Assembly: GCA_029907345.1 (NCBI GenBank)
Contig: JARYMB010000007.1
Coordinates: 1-64,000, forward strand
DNA from: Methanolinea sp.
GTDB lineage: Archaea; Halobacteriota; Methanomicrobia; Methanomicrobiales; Methanospirillaceae
Direction of reading: 5' to 3'
DNA: 64,000 bases
A program made the translations under genes and the position numbers. Below the pieces are notes generated by a model that was given only the letters and a program-made list of their open reading frames with translations, was not told the origin of the DNA and did no database searches. Of the stretch, positions 44,141 through 53,702 are shown piece by piece. Each line of letters opens with the position of its first letter. The first letter of the stretch is position 1.

Positions 44141-44802
44141 TTTAAAATTCCGGACCCGGTTGCAATTTCCCGTGTCCGCATGAGTGCAGCAATCGCATCC
44201 TCTCTCTTCTGGTCCACCGCATGGGACCTTGCAAACTCAAGGAACCTCCGGCACGTCTCCGCGGACAGCCTCTCCCCGGCACGCCTGCAGACATGCGCGT
44301 AGGTCCTGTCGGGAAAGTAGAGTGATCGGGCGGAAGCGAGGAACTCCCGTTCATCGGTTCCGGTGATGATACCAGCGTTCCGCGCTTCCCGCAGCGTGCA
44401 GCGGATGTTGATGAGCGGCTCGGAGAGGGCGCAATAGGTCTCGGGGTCGTAGACGAGTGCGACCTCGTCGTCTGAGACGAGCCTTCCATCCCGGTAAAGC
44501 CTGTAGATGAGGCCGACTCCCTCCATTCCGAGCGTGTCGAGCTCCGATGCACGGAGTGCACCCATGCTCGAGGCACCGATGACACGGATGCCCTGCGACA
44601 GGGCGGCGATGATCTCGCGGTGACCAACGGCGCTCTCCTGGAAGAAGACACCGTCGATGAGCGTGATGATGCGGGCACCTTCAGCAGCCGCGGCGGTGAT
44701 GTCGCCGCGGGCAGCAGGCGGACGGTAGTCTGCGGCAAGGATCCGTTCGGCGACGGACCGGTCACAGCTGGGGCCGAGAAAAACGACGATCCCGTGCGTC
44801 AC
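44134..44802 (-). CDS. tfuA: TfuA-related protein for McrA thioglycine formation
   Basis: 222 residues of the TfuA core: GIVVFLGPSCDRSVAE at the N-terminus, VFFQESAVGHREIIAAL, GASSMGALRASEL (the most conserved block) and GVGLIYRLYRDG. In methanogens, TfuA works with YcaO to convert the active-site glycine of methyl-coenzyme M reductase alpha subunit to thioglycine, probably delivering sulfur. It overlaps the ycaO reading frame by 41 bp on the same strand. Its mcr target operon lies outside the window. Confidence 0.92.
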   Translation of the reverse strand: MTHGIVVFLGPSCDRSVAERILAADYRPPAARGDITAAAAEGARIITLIDGVFFQESAVGHREIIAALSQGIRVIGASSMGALRASELDTLGMEGVGLIYRLYRDGRLVSDDEVALVYDPETYCALSEPLINIRCTLREARNAGIITGTDEREFLASARSLYFPDRTYAHVCRRAGERLSAETCRRFLEFARSHAVDQKREDAIAALMRTREIATGSGILKE

Positions 44803-45976
44803 GGCACCTTCTCCCTGCCCTTTCCGGGTCCATTGCGAAGACTTCGAGGCCCGGGACGATGACCCTCACGACGGGAACCCCTATCTCGGGCCGCGTGAGG
44901 TCGACGACGATGACCCGGTCCATGCCGGCACGGCGGATCCGGTCGAGTGCGATCCTGATGTCCGAGAGGAAGTCGTCGGTATCGAAGGAGGGGACTTTGT
45001 CAAACGGCTTCTCTGATGTCCCGTCGAACCAGTATGCGTTCATCCTCCTGACCCTCTCGTATCCCGCCCTGCGCCGGAGATCGGCGGTATCGGTATCCTC
45101 CCGGGCACCGTGGATCTGGGTCAGGCGGCTCTGGGCCACCTCTGTCAGGGCCCGGAGAAGGGCTATCCGGGCACTCGTGTGGGTGCCCATCCCGATGGTG
45201 AGGAGGGCCGGGTCGCGGAGCTGCAGGTCGTCGGAGACCGCGGCGAAAGTGGGGATGCCAAGGTCGCTCGTGATATCCCTGATATGGACCTCGACCTGGG
45301 CGGATGCGAACCGGGAGAGGAGATCGGCCGAGAGGGAGTCCCCGATTGACGTGACGCGGGGGCCCGTGTCCCTGCTCGCCTCGACGAGTGACCACGCATC
45401 ACGCTCGATGACCTCCATGAGGGCATGGAACACTGCCTCCTCGAGCGTGTTCCCGGAGGCAAGGCCGTTTGTCGACGTCCTGAAGAGCTGCGGGTATGTT
45501 TCCGGCAGGGGATGGAAGACGGCACTTGCCGGGACGAGGATCTCCTCCTCATGGAGGATATCGTAGCCTGCGATCCACGGAATGGCCATCCGGGGGTCCC
45601 TCCCCCGGGGGAGGATGAGGTCGGCAGGGTCGAGGGCAGGGATGTCGCCTGAGACGTCCGGGTACCTGGCCATCGGGAGAGTGGTCCCGGGCGGGACTTC
45701 GGCAGAGTACCGCTCGATGCCCTCCATGATTGCCGACACCCGTGCCTCCGTCGGGGTGGCCCCCTTCCCGTTGTAAACGGAGATCGCACCCCTCCCGGCG
45801 GTCGGGCGGATACTGGAAAAAACCGGTATGCCGATCCTGTCGAGGTTCGTGATGTCGGCGACCCTCGTGATACCTGCGGCGGGCAGCGCCTTTTCAACGC
45901 GGGCAAGGGTCTCCTCGGGCGAGGTGGTCCTCTGGGTCTCGTTGTCGTATAATTTCTTGCAGGGTCGGAGAATCAT
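44762..45976 (-). CDS. ycaO: YcaO-related McrA-glycine thioamidation protein
   Basis: ATP-dependent backbone-activating enzyme. YcaO motifs: KGATPTEARVSAIMEGIERYS near residue 75 (quoted in part), SASG-type SNGLASGNTLEEAVFHALMEVIERDAW (only NGLASGNTLEEA quoted as distinctive) and the glutamates that bind ATP-Mg. The C-terminal Pro-rich tail common in bacteriocin YcaOs is not present. With the adjacent TfuA it should thioamidate McrA glycine. The start is ATG 45976; GTG 45982 also fits. Confidence 0.92.
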   Translation of the reverse strand: MILRPCKKLYDNETQRTTSPEETLARVEKALPAAGITRVADITNLDRIGIPVFSSIRPTAGRGAISVYNGKGATPTEARVSAIMEGIERYSAEVPPGTTLPMARYPDVSGDIPALDPADLILPRGRDPRMAIPWIAGYDILHEEEILVPASAVFHPLPETYPQLFRTSTNGLASGNTLEEAVFHALMEVIERDAWSLVEASRDTGPRVTSIGDSLSADLLSRFASAQVEVHIRDITSDLGIPTFAAVSDDLQLRDPALLTIGMGTHTSARIALLRALTEVAQSRLTQIHGAREDTDTADLRRRAGYERVRRMNAYWFDGTSEKPFDKVPSFDTDDFLSDIRIALDRIRRAGMDRVIVVDLTRPEIGVPVVRVIVPGLEVFAMDPERAGRRCRDARDRRFSRPQL

Positions 45977-46110
45977 CGTCACTTCACGTTACTCCCGAAT
46001 GTGCAGGATTCGTTGCTGTACATGTGTGAAGGATGGCACTTATGCATTCCTTCCCGGCAAGCGAAGGCCAATCCGGGAAGGAGGGACCCGCTGTCCGCCG
46101 GGTGAATGAC

Positions 46111-47472
46111 CTAGATGTGGAGCAGGTAGGGAAGGAACACGAGTGCAAGGAGCATCACCACCATGACGGATGAGACCAGGGAGACGACGGGTATCGCGTA
46201 TTTCGAGATCCCCCACCGCTCGAAGAGCCTCTCGACACCCTCCTTGAGGATGTATCCCCCGTCCAGAGGGACCATCGGGATGGCGTTGAATATACCGACG
46301 TTGATGTTGATCCAGGCGCACCAGAAGAGGACATGGACCAGTCCCCAGAATCCCGGGAAAGGTTCATCGTAGAACCTGGTTTCGGGCGTCTCGAAAGCCA
46401 GTACACGCAGCGCCTGGCCTGCGGCGGAGGGGTCGAAGGGTATGGTGAGGAAACGGATGAGGCCGGGGAACGAGAGGCTCTGGCGGACTCCCTCCTTGAT
46501 GGCTGCACCGTCGTAGTACGAAATACCCATGAACCCGGAGTTGTGCAGTCCCAGTTCTTCCGGCCATTCTGACAGGACGAGTGCATAGTCCCTGACCTCT
46601 CCACCGGCATCGAGAGTGAGCGTCACCCGGTCGCCGGGACGCGTGGCGTTCAGGATGCGGGAGACATCCTCCCGGCTCGTGACAGGGATGCTGTTGACGG
46701 CCGTAATCACGGAGGGTGCGGGGACTCCCGCGTCCCATGCCGAGTAGTTCTTGTACACCCCTGCGATGACGGGGTTTCCCGTCGGAACGACCATGCCGAA
46801 GAGGAGGATGAGTGCGACAAAGCAGATAGTCCCCACCACGATGTTGTTCGTGATACCGGCACCGAACATGCGGATCTTCGGCATACCACGCGACTTCTCG
46901 AGTTCCTGCTCATCCGGCTCGACAAAGAACCCGATCGGGATGACGGCAAAGAGTGCCCCCATGCTCCGCACGGTAATGTTTTCCACGCGGCAGAGAATCC
47001 CATGCCCCCACTCGTGGATGGCAATCGTCAGGACGAATGCAAACCAGACCGCGAACGTGGACGGGACGTACTCGTTGATTCCCGGGATCAGGAAGATGTT
47101 CTGGGGGGCGTAGATCCCCGTCGGTTCCGGCCGGAAAAGGAACGTGAGACGGACGGAGAGGAACAGGATGGCAGCGATACCGGCCGAGATGAGGGCCACC
47201 ATGACGACGCCGAGCGTTGCGTAGACCCGAAGGACCGGTGCATACCGGATGTACCTGTCAAAGAACCCGACCCGTTCCGTCTTTATGGCAAGAACCGGTC
47301 CATAGAAGACGATCGAGTCCCATACTGACTTTTCAGCGGTACCGGCACCTGCTCCCGGAAACGCGATCCTGTCGGCCTTCTCCCTCTCGTATGCGGCCTT
47401 CCGGATGTAGATGGAACCGGCCGCCACCGCGTAGATGAGAAGTGCAAGGATGACCCAGAAGAGCCAGTGCAT
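46111..47472 (-). CDS. site-2 protease-family membrane metallopeptidase (M50) with PDZ-like domain
   Basis: 453 residues. The zinc motif HEWGH is at residues 153-157, the second-site motif NAIPMVPLDGG at 396-406. Between them lie membrane segments and a PDZ-like domain at about 265-335 (VITAVNSIPVTSREDVSRIL). The protein probably cleaves membrane-bound regulators or anti-sigma-like proteins within the bilayer. Near the N-terminus is a hydrophobic segment and an extended cytoplasmic or surface linker. The substrate is unknown. Solo gene. Confidence 0.93.
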   Translation of the reverse strand: MHWLFWVILALLIYAVAAGSIYIRKAAYEREKADRIAFPGAGAGTAEKSVWDSIVFYGPVLAIKTERVGFFDRYIRYAPVLRVYATLGVVMVALISAGIAAILFLSVRLTFLFRPEPTGIYAPQNIFLIPGINEYVPSTFAVWFAFVLTIAIHEWGHGILCRVENITVRSMGALFAVIPIGFFVEPDEQELEKSRGMPKIRMFGAGITNNIVVGTICFVALILLFGMVVPTGNPVIAGVYKNYSAWDAGVPAPSVITAVNSIPVTSREDVSRILNATRPGDRVTLTLDAGGEVRDYALVLSEWPEELGLHNSGFMGISYYDGAAIKEGVRQSLSFPGLIRFLTIPFDPSAAGQALRVLAFETPETRFYDEPFPGFWGLVHVLFWCAWININVGIFNAIPMVPLDGGYILKEGVERLFERWGISKYAIPVVSLVSSVMVVMLLALVFLPYLLHI

Positions 47473-47553
47473 TCCCTTGTACTAAGTGGGAAATCTACAT
47501 AAAAGTGTGGAAGGCAGACAGACCCCGGAAAAAAAGCCTTCAGAAGGATTCCT

Positions 47554-48198
47554 TTACCCTTTGGAGAGAAATTTCAGGAGGTCACTCTGCTCCGCCCGTG
47601 CGAGGATCGTCCGTGTCGTCTCCCAGCTCCTGCGCGCGATGGGCGGGATCTCTCCCTTCTCTTCGAGGTACCTCTCGAGGAACCGGATGGTGACCGGGTC
47701 GGAGGGGTACCCGCTCCCGAACGATCCCCACTCGTCATGGAGGCGGCGGATCACGCCGTCCCGCTCGACCTTGGCAACGATGCTTGCGGCCGAGACCGCC
47801 GGGTGCTGCCTGTCGGCATGGTGGCAGGAGATGACCCTGCATGGAACCGCAAGGAACCCGGTCACCATCTCGCCGTAGCGGGATGCGTTCACGTCGCAGG
47901 CATCGACCACGGCGACGGATGGTGCGAGCATCGAGATGACGGCCGCGTGGCTGTGTGCAACGAGGGTGTTGAGACCGATCCCGCGCCCGTCAATCTCGGC
48001 TGGCGAGAGGGAGAGGACGGCAACCGGGAAGGACCGGCGGATCTCCCCGGCGAGTGCCTCGCGCCGCTGCGGTGAGAGCTCCTTTGAGTCCCTCACACCG
48101 AGGTCCGCGAGCTCGTCTTTTCTCCTGCACCCGACAGCAGCCACGACAAGGGGTCCCAGTACCGCGCCCTTGCCCGCTTCATCGACCCCGCAGAGCAT
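47554..48198 (-). CDS. rnhB: ribonuclease HII
   Basis: 214 residues. Removes ribonucleotides from DNA and RNA primers. Active-site acids are Asp6, Glu7 (GVDEAGKG), Asp99 in VVDACD and a later acidic residue in the SAASIVAKVERD region, which holds the conserved motif of type 2 RNase H. ATG 48198 is chosen; a GTG three bases before is possible. Lies divergent to trkA across 59 bp. Confidence 0.95.
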   Translation of the reverse strand: MLCGVDEAGKGAVLGPLVVAAVGCRRKDELADLGVRDSKELSPQRREALAGEIRRSFPVAVLSLSPAEIDGRGIGLNTLVAHSHAAVISMLAPSVAVVDACDVNASRYGEMVTGFLAVPCRVISCHHADRQHPAVSAASIVAKVERDGVIRRLHDEWGSFGSGYPSDPVTIRFLERYLEEKGEIPPIARRSWETTRTILARAEQSDLLKFLSKG

Positions 48199-48257
48199 CA
48201 CGTACTACATGTGCAGCCCGCAAAATATTTGAATGCCGATGGTGGTAACCCGTACGC

Positions 48258-48926
48258 ATGTACATCATCATCGTGGGGCTCGGCGGGATCGGGCGGAGTC
48301 TCACCCAGCTCGCAGTGGAGCATGGCAATAACGTGGTGATCATCGATCGCGACGAGCAGCGCTGCAGCGAGATTCTGGAGCACTACGATGTGCTTGCCGT
48401 CACCGGGAACGCAACCGACAAGTCCATCCTCGAGGACGCCGGGATTGACCGGGCGGACGCCCTTGTTGCGACGACGAGCGACGACTCGGTGAACCTGATG
48501 ACCTGCTGGCTTGCAAAGAGGTTCAAGGTCCCCAACGTCGTCTCGATCGTGAACCAGAAGGAACATTCCGACCTCTTTTCCGAGGTAGGGGTCAAGATAT
48601 CCGAGAATCCCGATGAACTCGTTGCCCAGAGGCTGTATTACTGGGCGGAGAACCCGCAGATGCAGCAGCTCGCATCCATTCCGGGCGGGACGATCTTCGA
48701 GGTCGTCGCGGAGAAGGGTGCCCCTATCGTGGACCACGAGATCAGGGAGCTCAAGGTCAAGGACTTTGTGTTCATCGCGATCCGGAGGGCCGGGGGCGAG
48801 CTGATCATCCCGAGCGGCAACGTGAAGATCCGGCCCGGTGACACGATCACGGTTTTTACGAAAAAAGAGGCAGAAGACGAGTGCCTTGCCATCCTGAACA
48901 AGCAGCTGCGCGCATCACCGAAGTAG
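48258..48926 (+). CDS. trkA: TrkA-type potassium regulatory protein
   Basis: 222 residues. The NAD-binding TrkA_N fold starts with GLGGIG at 7-12 and the acidic residue of VVIIDRD; TrkA_C is at about 145-220. It gates K+ uptake channels, but no trkH/ktrB gene is in the window. The final 12 bp overlap the convergent GGR gene. Confidence 0.9.
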   Translation: MYIIIVGLGGIGRSLTQLAVEHGNNVVIIDRDEQRCSEILEHYDVLAVTGNATDKSILEDAGIDRADALVATTSDDSVNLMTCWLAKRFKVPNVVSIVNQKEHSDLFSEVGVKISENPDELVAQRLYYWAENPQMQQLASIPGGTIFEVVAEKGAPIVDHEIRELKVKDFVFIAIRRAGGELIIPSGNVKIRPGDTITVFTKKEAEDECLAILNKQLRASPK

Positions 48927-50111
48927 GAACGAGAGCTTCGCGAGATCCCCGAGGAGCAGCGGGTTCTTCTTGACCAGTTCCTTGACGAGGTTCAATGTCG
49001 AGAACTCATCCAGGTCCATCGTCGAAGCGGAGCTGATCAGTGCATTGAATTTCTCGTCCGTCATCCTGATGAAGTACTCCTTTATATGCCAGTTCCGGGC
49101 GATCGTCTTTCCCACAGGGGACTCGCGCCATCCCCTGTCATAGGCCATCAGAACGTCCTTTGAGCACTTTCCGTTCTGGATGGCGGATATCGCGGTCTGG
49201 GCAGCGAGCCGTCCCGTGAACATGGCGTTGTAGATCCCGCCCCCGGTCAGGGGGTCAACCACCCTTGCCGCGTCACCAACGATCATGAGCCCGTCGGAGA
49301 CCGTGCAGGCGAGGGGCTGGCAGACGGAAACGCCCCCCACGATGTGCTCGATGGTCTTTCCGGACGGGAACTTCGAGGCAACGAACCGGTCGAGGTAGTC
49401 CCGTGCACGGTGACCTGTACCACTCTTTGCCCCGCTGATACCGATGCCGACGTTGGCAGACCTCTCCCCCTTGGGAAAGACCCAGAGGTAGCCCTGGGGG
49501 GCGACATTGTTGCCGACGTAGAAGACCGTGACGGTGGGGTCGATATCGATGTCGGTCATCAGGTACTGGGCAGACGTCATGATCTCCCGGACGGGGACGG
49601 TCGTATCGATCCCGCACCACCGCGAGAACTTGGACTCGACACCGTCGGCGGCAATCACGATGTCCGCCCCGATCCGCCGCGTCTCGCCGCAGTGATGGAG
49701 CACGGCCCCCTTCACGGCACCGTTTTCGAGGATGGGCGCGGATGCCCGCGTCTTGACGGCAACGTCCGCACCTGCTTCTGCCGCCCGCCAGACGAGTTCC
49801 CGGTCAAAGACCTTGCGGTCGAGGATGTACCCCACCTTGTTGCCTGCCTTCTCCGGGTTCAGCTTCAGCGAGGATCCGTCGGGTGCGACGATCTCTGCAC
49901 CTTTCAGTTCCGCCGAGATGAAACACGGGTCGGGCTCGACGAACTCCGTGAGAGCTTCCCTGCCTATCCCTTCGGCACACCGGACCGGGGCACCGATTGC
50001 CGGGCGTTTCTCCGCCAGCAGGACGGACAGGCCCGCCTTTGCGGCCGTTTCTGCAGCAACCGCCCCACCCGGACCGCCGCCGATGACGAGGAGATCATAC
50101 CGGGGTTTCAT
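48915..50111 (-). CDS. geranylgeranyl reductase family (digeranylgeranylglycerophospholipid reductase)
   Basis: FAD-dependent saturation of geranylgeranyl chains of archaeal lipids. The dinucleotide motif [11 protein letters not shown] is at residues 11-21. The FAD-binding [19 protein letters not shown] motif (short form [13 protein letters not shown]) is near 285. Conserved Cys in PVRCAEGI resembles the GGR active-site region. The ferredoxin gene upstream overlaps by 17 bp and probably supplies electrons, as found for other archaeal GGRs. Confidence 0.92.
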   Translation of the reverse strand: MKPRYDLLVIGGGPGGAVAAETAAKAGLSVLLAEKRPAIGAPVRCAEGIGREALTEFVEPDPCFISAELKGAEIVAPDGSSLKLNPEKAGNKVGYILDRKVFDRELVWRAAEAGADVAVKTRASAPILENGAVKGAVLHHCGETRRIGADIVIAADGVESKFSRWCGIDTTVPVREIMTSAQYLMTDIDIDPTVTVFYVGNNVAPQGYLWVFPKGERSANVGIGISGAKSGTGHRARDYLDRFVASKFPSGKTIEHIVGGVSVCQPLACTVSDGLMIVGDAARVVDPLTGGGIYNAMFTGRLAAQTAISAIQNGKCSKDVLMAYDRGWRESPVGKTIARNWHIKEYFIRMTDEKFNALISSASTMDLDEFSTLNLVKELVKKNPLLLGDLAKLSFLLR

Positions 50112-50277
50112 CCTTCACCTCCAGGGCACCGAGGGGGCACACCTTTGCACAGATACCGCATCCCGTGCAGTTGTCACCGATTTCGAGGTAGGCATCGATC
50201 AGCTCGAGCGCACCCTCCGGGCAGACCGAGACACAGCACCCGCAATACCCGCATACATCTCGGAGAACGTGCAACAT
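50095..50277 (-). CDS. 2[4Fe-4S] ferredoxin
   Basis: 60 residues. The first cluster motif is Cys9-x2-Cys12-x2-Cys15-x3-Cys19 and the second is Cys37-x2-Cys40-x2-Cys43-x3-Cys47. It is very likely the electron donor for the GGR gene, with which it overlaps by 17 bp and shares an operon. Low-potential electrons needed to reduce isoprenoid double bonds fit this role. Confidence 0.93.
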   Translation of the reverse strand: MLHVLRDVCGYCGCCVSVCPEGALELIDAYLEIGDNCTGCGICAKVCPLGALEVKDETPV

Positions 50278-50365
50278 CCCGGTACTGTATGTACCGGATC
50301 CCCTAAAATCTTTGCATGAAAACGGATTTTGGGTTATTTCCGCGCCTTAATGGGGAAATCTGCCG

Positions 50366-51490
50366 TCAGAAAAACGAGAATGTACCGTACCTTCCCCCGC
50401 CGCCGGGAACGAGGCGCACCCTGCCGGACCGTAGTGCATCGACTGCGGCGGCAGCCCCGGGATGAATCTCTGAGAGATTCTGTGGGGGAACTTCCATGAG
50501 TACGGAGATCTCGTTCCCGAAGGCCCTGATGAACCGGTCGTAGAGGGTTGAAACAGACCGTGACCGGACGGATGAGACCGAAAGCACGCGTGCGAGAATC
50601 TCGGCAAGGGGAATCATGTGGAGGTAGGGTGGCCGCGGGAGCGCGGGCCCGGACGAGAGCTCGCGGGCCCGGTCACGTACCCCCTTCTTTATCCTGCCCC
50701 CGCAGCAGGGACACTTCCAGGAGAACGAAATGGCGTCATCCGCAGGGAACTGGTGGTAGCACCGCGTGCAGGCCGTCCGGTTGTATTTTCCCTCCTCCGG
50801 GAAGAACCCGGCGTTGCGGACGACATCTCCCTTCCTGATCGCATCGAGGACCGCGGCAGGTGTTCCTTCCGGGGCGCAGAGGACGACGAACTCCCTTCCC
50901 AGCCGCCAGGGATCGGGCCCGTGGGCGTCGGAGCTCGAGATGAAGGGAATACGCGAGAGGTGCGGGATTGCGGCACCGTAGGAACTGTCCGCCGAGAGTC
51001 CGAGTTCCAGGAAATCAACGTGTTCGCTCCCGTAACACGCTTCCAGGCTGTCATGGGCCGCGTAGAGCGAAGTCCACGGCGTGAACGCATGGGCGGGCCC
51101 GACCAGCCCTCCCCTCCTGTGCACCAGCCGGGCAATCTCCCCTCCGGTGAGAACAACCCGCGGGCGTCCTGTTGATACGAGACCCGGTGCAGAGGGAGCA
51201 AGGTCCAGGGCAAGATCCCGGAACGAGGCAAAGTCCTCCATGAGAACGAGGTGGTGGACGCGGTTCCTGTCCTCGATCTCGGCGGAAGGGACAACGCAGG
51301 TGCCGCAGTCCCCGGCGCGGGAGAGAGTCTCCTCCCACATCCTCCGCCATTCCGGGTAGAGGGCGTCGCCGCTCCCGATAACGTCAAGCCCCTTTGTCCT
51401 GCAGGCTTCCAGGATCAGGGGCGGGACCATTCTGCGCGAGGTGGCTATCGAGAAGCAGGAGTGGATGTGCAGGTCACAGGAGAGATCCAT
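50366..51490 (-). CDS. endonuclease Q-like DNA repair nuclease
   Basis: 374 residues of the PHP-type phosphoesterase fold with N-terminal DLHIHSCFSIATSRRM, later AEIED, GPAHAF and SSSDAHG metal-binding motifs. A zinc-like site at about 232-265 (CTRCYHQF..CPCCGG) is followed by a C-terminal domain ending GGGGRYGTF. EndoQ cleaves 5' to deaminated bases (uracil, hypoxanthine) and abasic sites. The assignment is by remembered family signatures. Adjacent (8 bp) to the PAC2 gene at the end of a replication/translation run. Confidence 0.88.
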   Translation of the reverse strand: MDLSCDLHIHSCFSIATSRRMVPPLILEACRTKGLDVIGSGDALYPEWRRMWEETLSRAGDCGTCVVPSAEIEDRNRVHHLVLMEDFASFRDLALDLAPSAPGLVSTGRPRVVLTGGEIARLVHRRGGLVGPAHAFTPWTSLYAAHDSLEACYGSEHVDFLELGLSADSSYGAAIPHLSRIPFISSSDAHGPDPWRLGREFVVLCAPEGTPAAVLDAIRKGDVVRNAGFFPEEGKYNRTACTRCYHQFPADDAISFSWKCPCCGGRIKKGVRDRARELSSGPALPRPPYLHMIPLAEILARVLSVSSVRSRSVSTLYDRFIRAFGNEISVLMEVPPQNLSEIHPGAAAAVDALRSGRVRLVPGGGGRYGTFSFF

Positions 51491-51498
51491 GCATCTCT

Positions 51499-52251
51499 TC
51501 AGACGATGTACCTGAGTTCATCTTCGCGCATGCTGCGCTCGGTGTCGACCAGTCTCTCGATCATGTGCTCCATCTCGCGGCCCCTCTCCTCGAGCGTCGT
51601 GGCGTTTACCTCGATCCCAAGGAGGGTGCAGAGCACGCTCAAGACCCGCGCAGCGCTCTTTGGGTCCACGAGGTACCCGCTCGTCTCACCCATGAGGCAG
51701 ACCCCCTCGATCCCGCGGGAAAGGCCGAGACCGAGCAGGAGACCCGCCGCCCCGATTATTCCGCCGCCGGGCTCGTCGGGGCTGATGACCGCACCGGCAG
51801 CCTCGACCTCCTCCCGGAGGTCTTTGCGGTTGACTGCGCCGAGCACGCGGGGGACGTCAACGAGGTGACCGACACCGTATCCCCCGAGGGTATAGATCCT
51901 CCTGACCCCGAGCTCCAGCGCGAGGGAGACGTACGTGTCGGCAAGCAGGTAGTGGCCTTCGCCTGACGTGCTCTGGAAGTCCCCGACGAGGAAGAGGAAC
52001 CGCTTATCCCCGCTCCGGGCGTAATAGAGTTCGTTGTTTGCGAGCCGGATTGTCCCGTTCTCCCTGATGATGACCTGGGGGGGAAAGTAGATGGACTCGA
52101 TCTCGGCGACCTTCCGGGCAGAGAGCTCGTGGATCATGTGCTCGGCAACGAGTTTTCCCACGTGCCCGATCCCAGGCAGGCCCTCGATGAGAATGGGAGC
52201 GCGGATCTCCGATCCGTCCCCGTCGGTGAACCGGACGGTTATATCGTCCAT
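51499..52251 (-). CDS. PAC2-family proteasome assembly chaperone
   Basis: 250 residues. PAC2 features are PILIEGLPGIGHVGKLVAEH (in part: GLPGIGHVGKL) at about 20-30, the LGGYG loop and GLLLGLGLSRGIEG. Archaeal members chaperone proteasome alpha-ring assembly or are otherwise linked to it. The start is ATG 52251, after GTACAGGAGG; the 5' end overlaps nop10 by 13 bp. A C-terminal coiled region (ERGREMEHMIERL) resembles other archaeal PAC2 forms. Belongs to the cluster with Nop10 and aIF2-alpha. Confidence 0.85.
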   Translation of the reverse strand: MDDITVRFTDGDGSEIRAPILIEGLPGIGHVGKLVAEHMIHELSARKVAEIESIYFPPQVIIRENGTIRLANNELYYARSGDKRFLFLVGDFQSTSGEGHYLLADTYVSLALELGVRRIYTLGGYGVGHLVDVPRVLGAVNRKDLREEVEAAGAVISPDEPGGGIIGAAGLLLGLGLSRGIEGVCLMGETSGYLVDPKSAARVLSVLCTLLGIEVNATTLEERGREMEHMIERLVDTERSMREDELRYIV

Positions 52252-52400
52252 CCCCGTGCAATCCTCCTGTACCGTCCCAGGTTGTCGGTCGGAGAAAAAC
52301 GCGCGGGATGCGCCGGCACGGTGGGGTGGCCGCAGACAGGACAGGAGACCTGCAGTGTGTACGTCCGGTCCCGCGGGCACCGCCTCAGCCGGCCACTCAT
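52239..52400 (-). CDS. nop10: H/ACA ribonucleoprotein Nop10
   Basis: 53 residues. Part of the pseudouridine synthase RNP that modifies rRNA. The zinc-binding and family segments are RRCPRDRTYTL (Cys8), the CPVCG pair (Cys20, Cys23) and AHPARFSPTDNLGRYRR, the conserved basic C-terminal motif. It overlaps aIF2-alpha by 4 bp (ATGA) at its start and PAC2 by 13 bp at its end. Recognition comes from translating a frame of only 53 codons, so small-gene filters miss it. Confidence 0.95.
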   Translation of the reverse strand: MSGRLRRCPRDRTYTLQVSCPVCGHPTVPAHPARFSPTDNLGRYRRIARGWTI

Positions 52401-53182
52401 GCGACCTTCCCGGACTTGTGTTTTTTCACGAACCGGCCTTCGCCTCCGGCCCGTTCGATGACTCCGATGGCAGCCGAGGCAGCTTTTTCGATAGCCTTTT
52501 CCGCTGCCTTGTAATTGCCTGCGGTCACCTTGATGCGGTAGTTGGGTGCACCCACATAGGTAAGCTCGATGTCGACACCCGGTACTTTTGGTTCTGCAGA
52601 GCGAAGCGCCCTGCGGATGATGTTGACGCCATCGGGCTTGCTCGAAGTGAGGACGAGAGTCCCGCTGACCGTCACGCGCGGTATCTTGACGTTTTCCCTG
52701 GCGACCTGTTCGAGTGCGGCCTTTGCGGCCGGGGAGACGGGAAGAGACGCCGCGGTGTCTTCTCCGGTGACGATATCCTCAAAAACGGAATATAGGTCGC
52801 CGTAACGGGAGTATATCGCTGCCTCGAGGTCTTCCGCCTTCTCGCCGGCGGCGGCAGCGGCAAAGCCGATCCACTTGCGTGCCTTGGACTCGTTCTTCCA
52901 TTCCCGGATCTTCTCGCGGCGCTGGTGCTCGTTGACGTCCTTGAGCGAGAGGTCGATGTGCCCGCGTGACGGATCGACGTGGAGGACCTTGCAGACGACT
53001 TTCTGGCCCTCGCGGATGTGGTCGCGGATATACTTGATCCAGCCGGTTGCCACCTCCGAGATGGGGATAAGCCCGACGCGCCCGGGGTACTCGTCGAGGT
53101 TGACAAAAGCGGCAAAGTCCTTGACGTCTTTTACAGTGCAGACGACAAGTTCCCCGTTTTCCGGCCAGTCTCTCTCGCTCAT
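52397..53182 (-). CDS. translation initiation factor aIF2 subunit alpha
   Basis: 261 residues. N-terminal S1 domain at about 10-85 (VVCTVKDVKDFAAFVNLDEYPGRVGLIPISE, short form DFAAFVNLDEYPG), a helical domain at about 90-170 and a C-terminal alpha/beta domain that contacts the gamma subunit. ATG 53182 is used; an upstream in-frame ATG at 53209 overlaps the S27e stop region. Ordered after L44e and S27e in a typical archaeal cluster. Delivers initiator tRNA to the ribosome as aIF2. Confidence 0.95.
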   Translation of the reverse strand: MSERDWPENGELVVCTVKDVKDFAAFVNLDEYPGRVGLIPISEVATGWIKYIRDHIREGQKVVCKVLHVDPSRGHIDLSLKDVNEHQRREKIREWKNESKARKWIGFAAAAAGEKAEDLEAAIYSRYGDLYSVFEDIVTGEDTAASLPVSPAAKAALEQVARENVKIPRVTVSGTLVLTSSKPDGVNIIRRALRSAEPKVPGVDIELTYVGAPNYRIKVTAGNYKAAEKAIEKAASAAIGVIERAGGEGRFVKKHKSGKVA

Positions 53183-53192
53183 CGGTGACACA

Positions 53193-53381
53193 TCACTCGA
53201 ATGTCGCAAGGATTTCTGCCTGGAGCCTTGCCTTTCCGCCGGCAGGCTCTGATAAGACCCTTCCGCAGACGATGCAGTCGACCCTCGTGCTCGCCTTCTC
53301 GAAGACGACCTGCTCGTTCTCGCAGTCAGGGCACTTGACCTTGAAGAACCTGCTGCGGTTCTCCCGGATTTGCTGGACCAT
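53193..53381 (-). CDS. rps27e: ribosomal protein S27e
   Basis: 62 residues with a zinc finger Cys17-x2-Cys20 ... Cys36-x2-Cys39 (CPDC, CIVC). It begins MVQQIRENRSRFFKV. GGAG of a ribosome-binding site and the L44e stop precede it by 6-14 bases. The product sits on the small-subunit surface. An upstream in-frame extension into L44e is rejected. Confidence 0.95.
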   Translation of the reverse strand: MVQQIRENRSRFFKVKCPDCENEQVVFEKASTRVDCIVCGRVLSEPAGGKARLQAEILATFE

Positions 53382-53386
53382 GCTGT

Positions 53387-53665
53387 TTACTCCTTCAACT
53401 CGAACTTGCCGGCGCGGAAACCGGGACGCAGGTGTGCTTTTCCGCAGGCACTGCACCGGTACCGGACGTTTACTCTCTTCGTTGGCTTGTCACCGCCGGG
53501 GACCTTGGAAAACTTCCCCATGTTCCCGACCGTGCTCCTCCGTGCCTTCTGCCTGTCGATCCAGTGCAGACCCGAGGTCTTGCTCTTCTTGACCTTCTCC
53601 ACCTCGTGGGTCTGGTGAGCCCGGCAGAACGGGCAGTATGTCCTGAATTTCTGTGGCATTTTCAT
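53387..53665 (-). CDS. rpl44e: ribosomal protein L44e
   Basis: 92 residues. Basic protein with a zinc finger of CPFC near residue 11 and CSAC near 72, family start [13 protein letters not shown] and a conserved GKFSKVPGG segment. Start at ATG 53665 or, two codons later, 53659; both fit. In order after Gins51 and before S27e as in many archaea. Confidence 0.96.
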   Translation of the reverse strand: MKMPQKFRTYCPFCRAHQTHEVEKVKKSKTSGLHWIDRQKARRSTVGNMGKFSKVPGGDKPTKRVNVRYRCSACGKAHLRPGFRAGKFELKE

Positions 53666-53702
53666 GGAATCGGCCTCTTATTCCGGATATCGAATATCAG
53701 TA

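Noticed and set aside
51081-51359. Short plus-strand frames inside the EndoQ-PAC2 region and similar shadows elsewhere
   Set aside because: No ribosome-binding sites or family motifs; they mirror the codon bias of the minus-strand genes.
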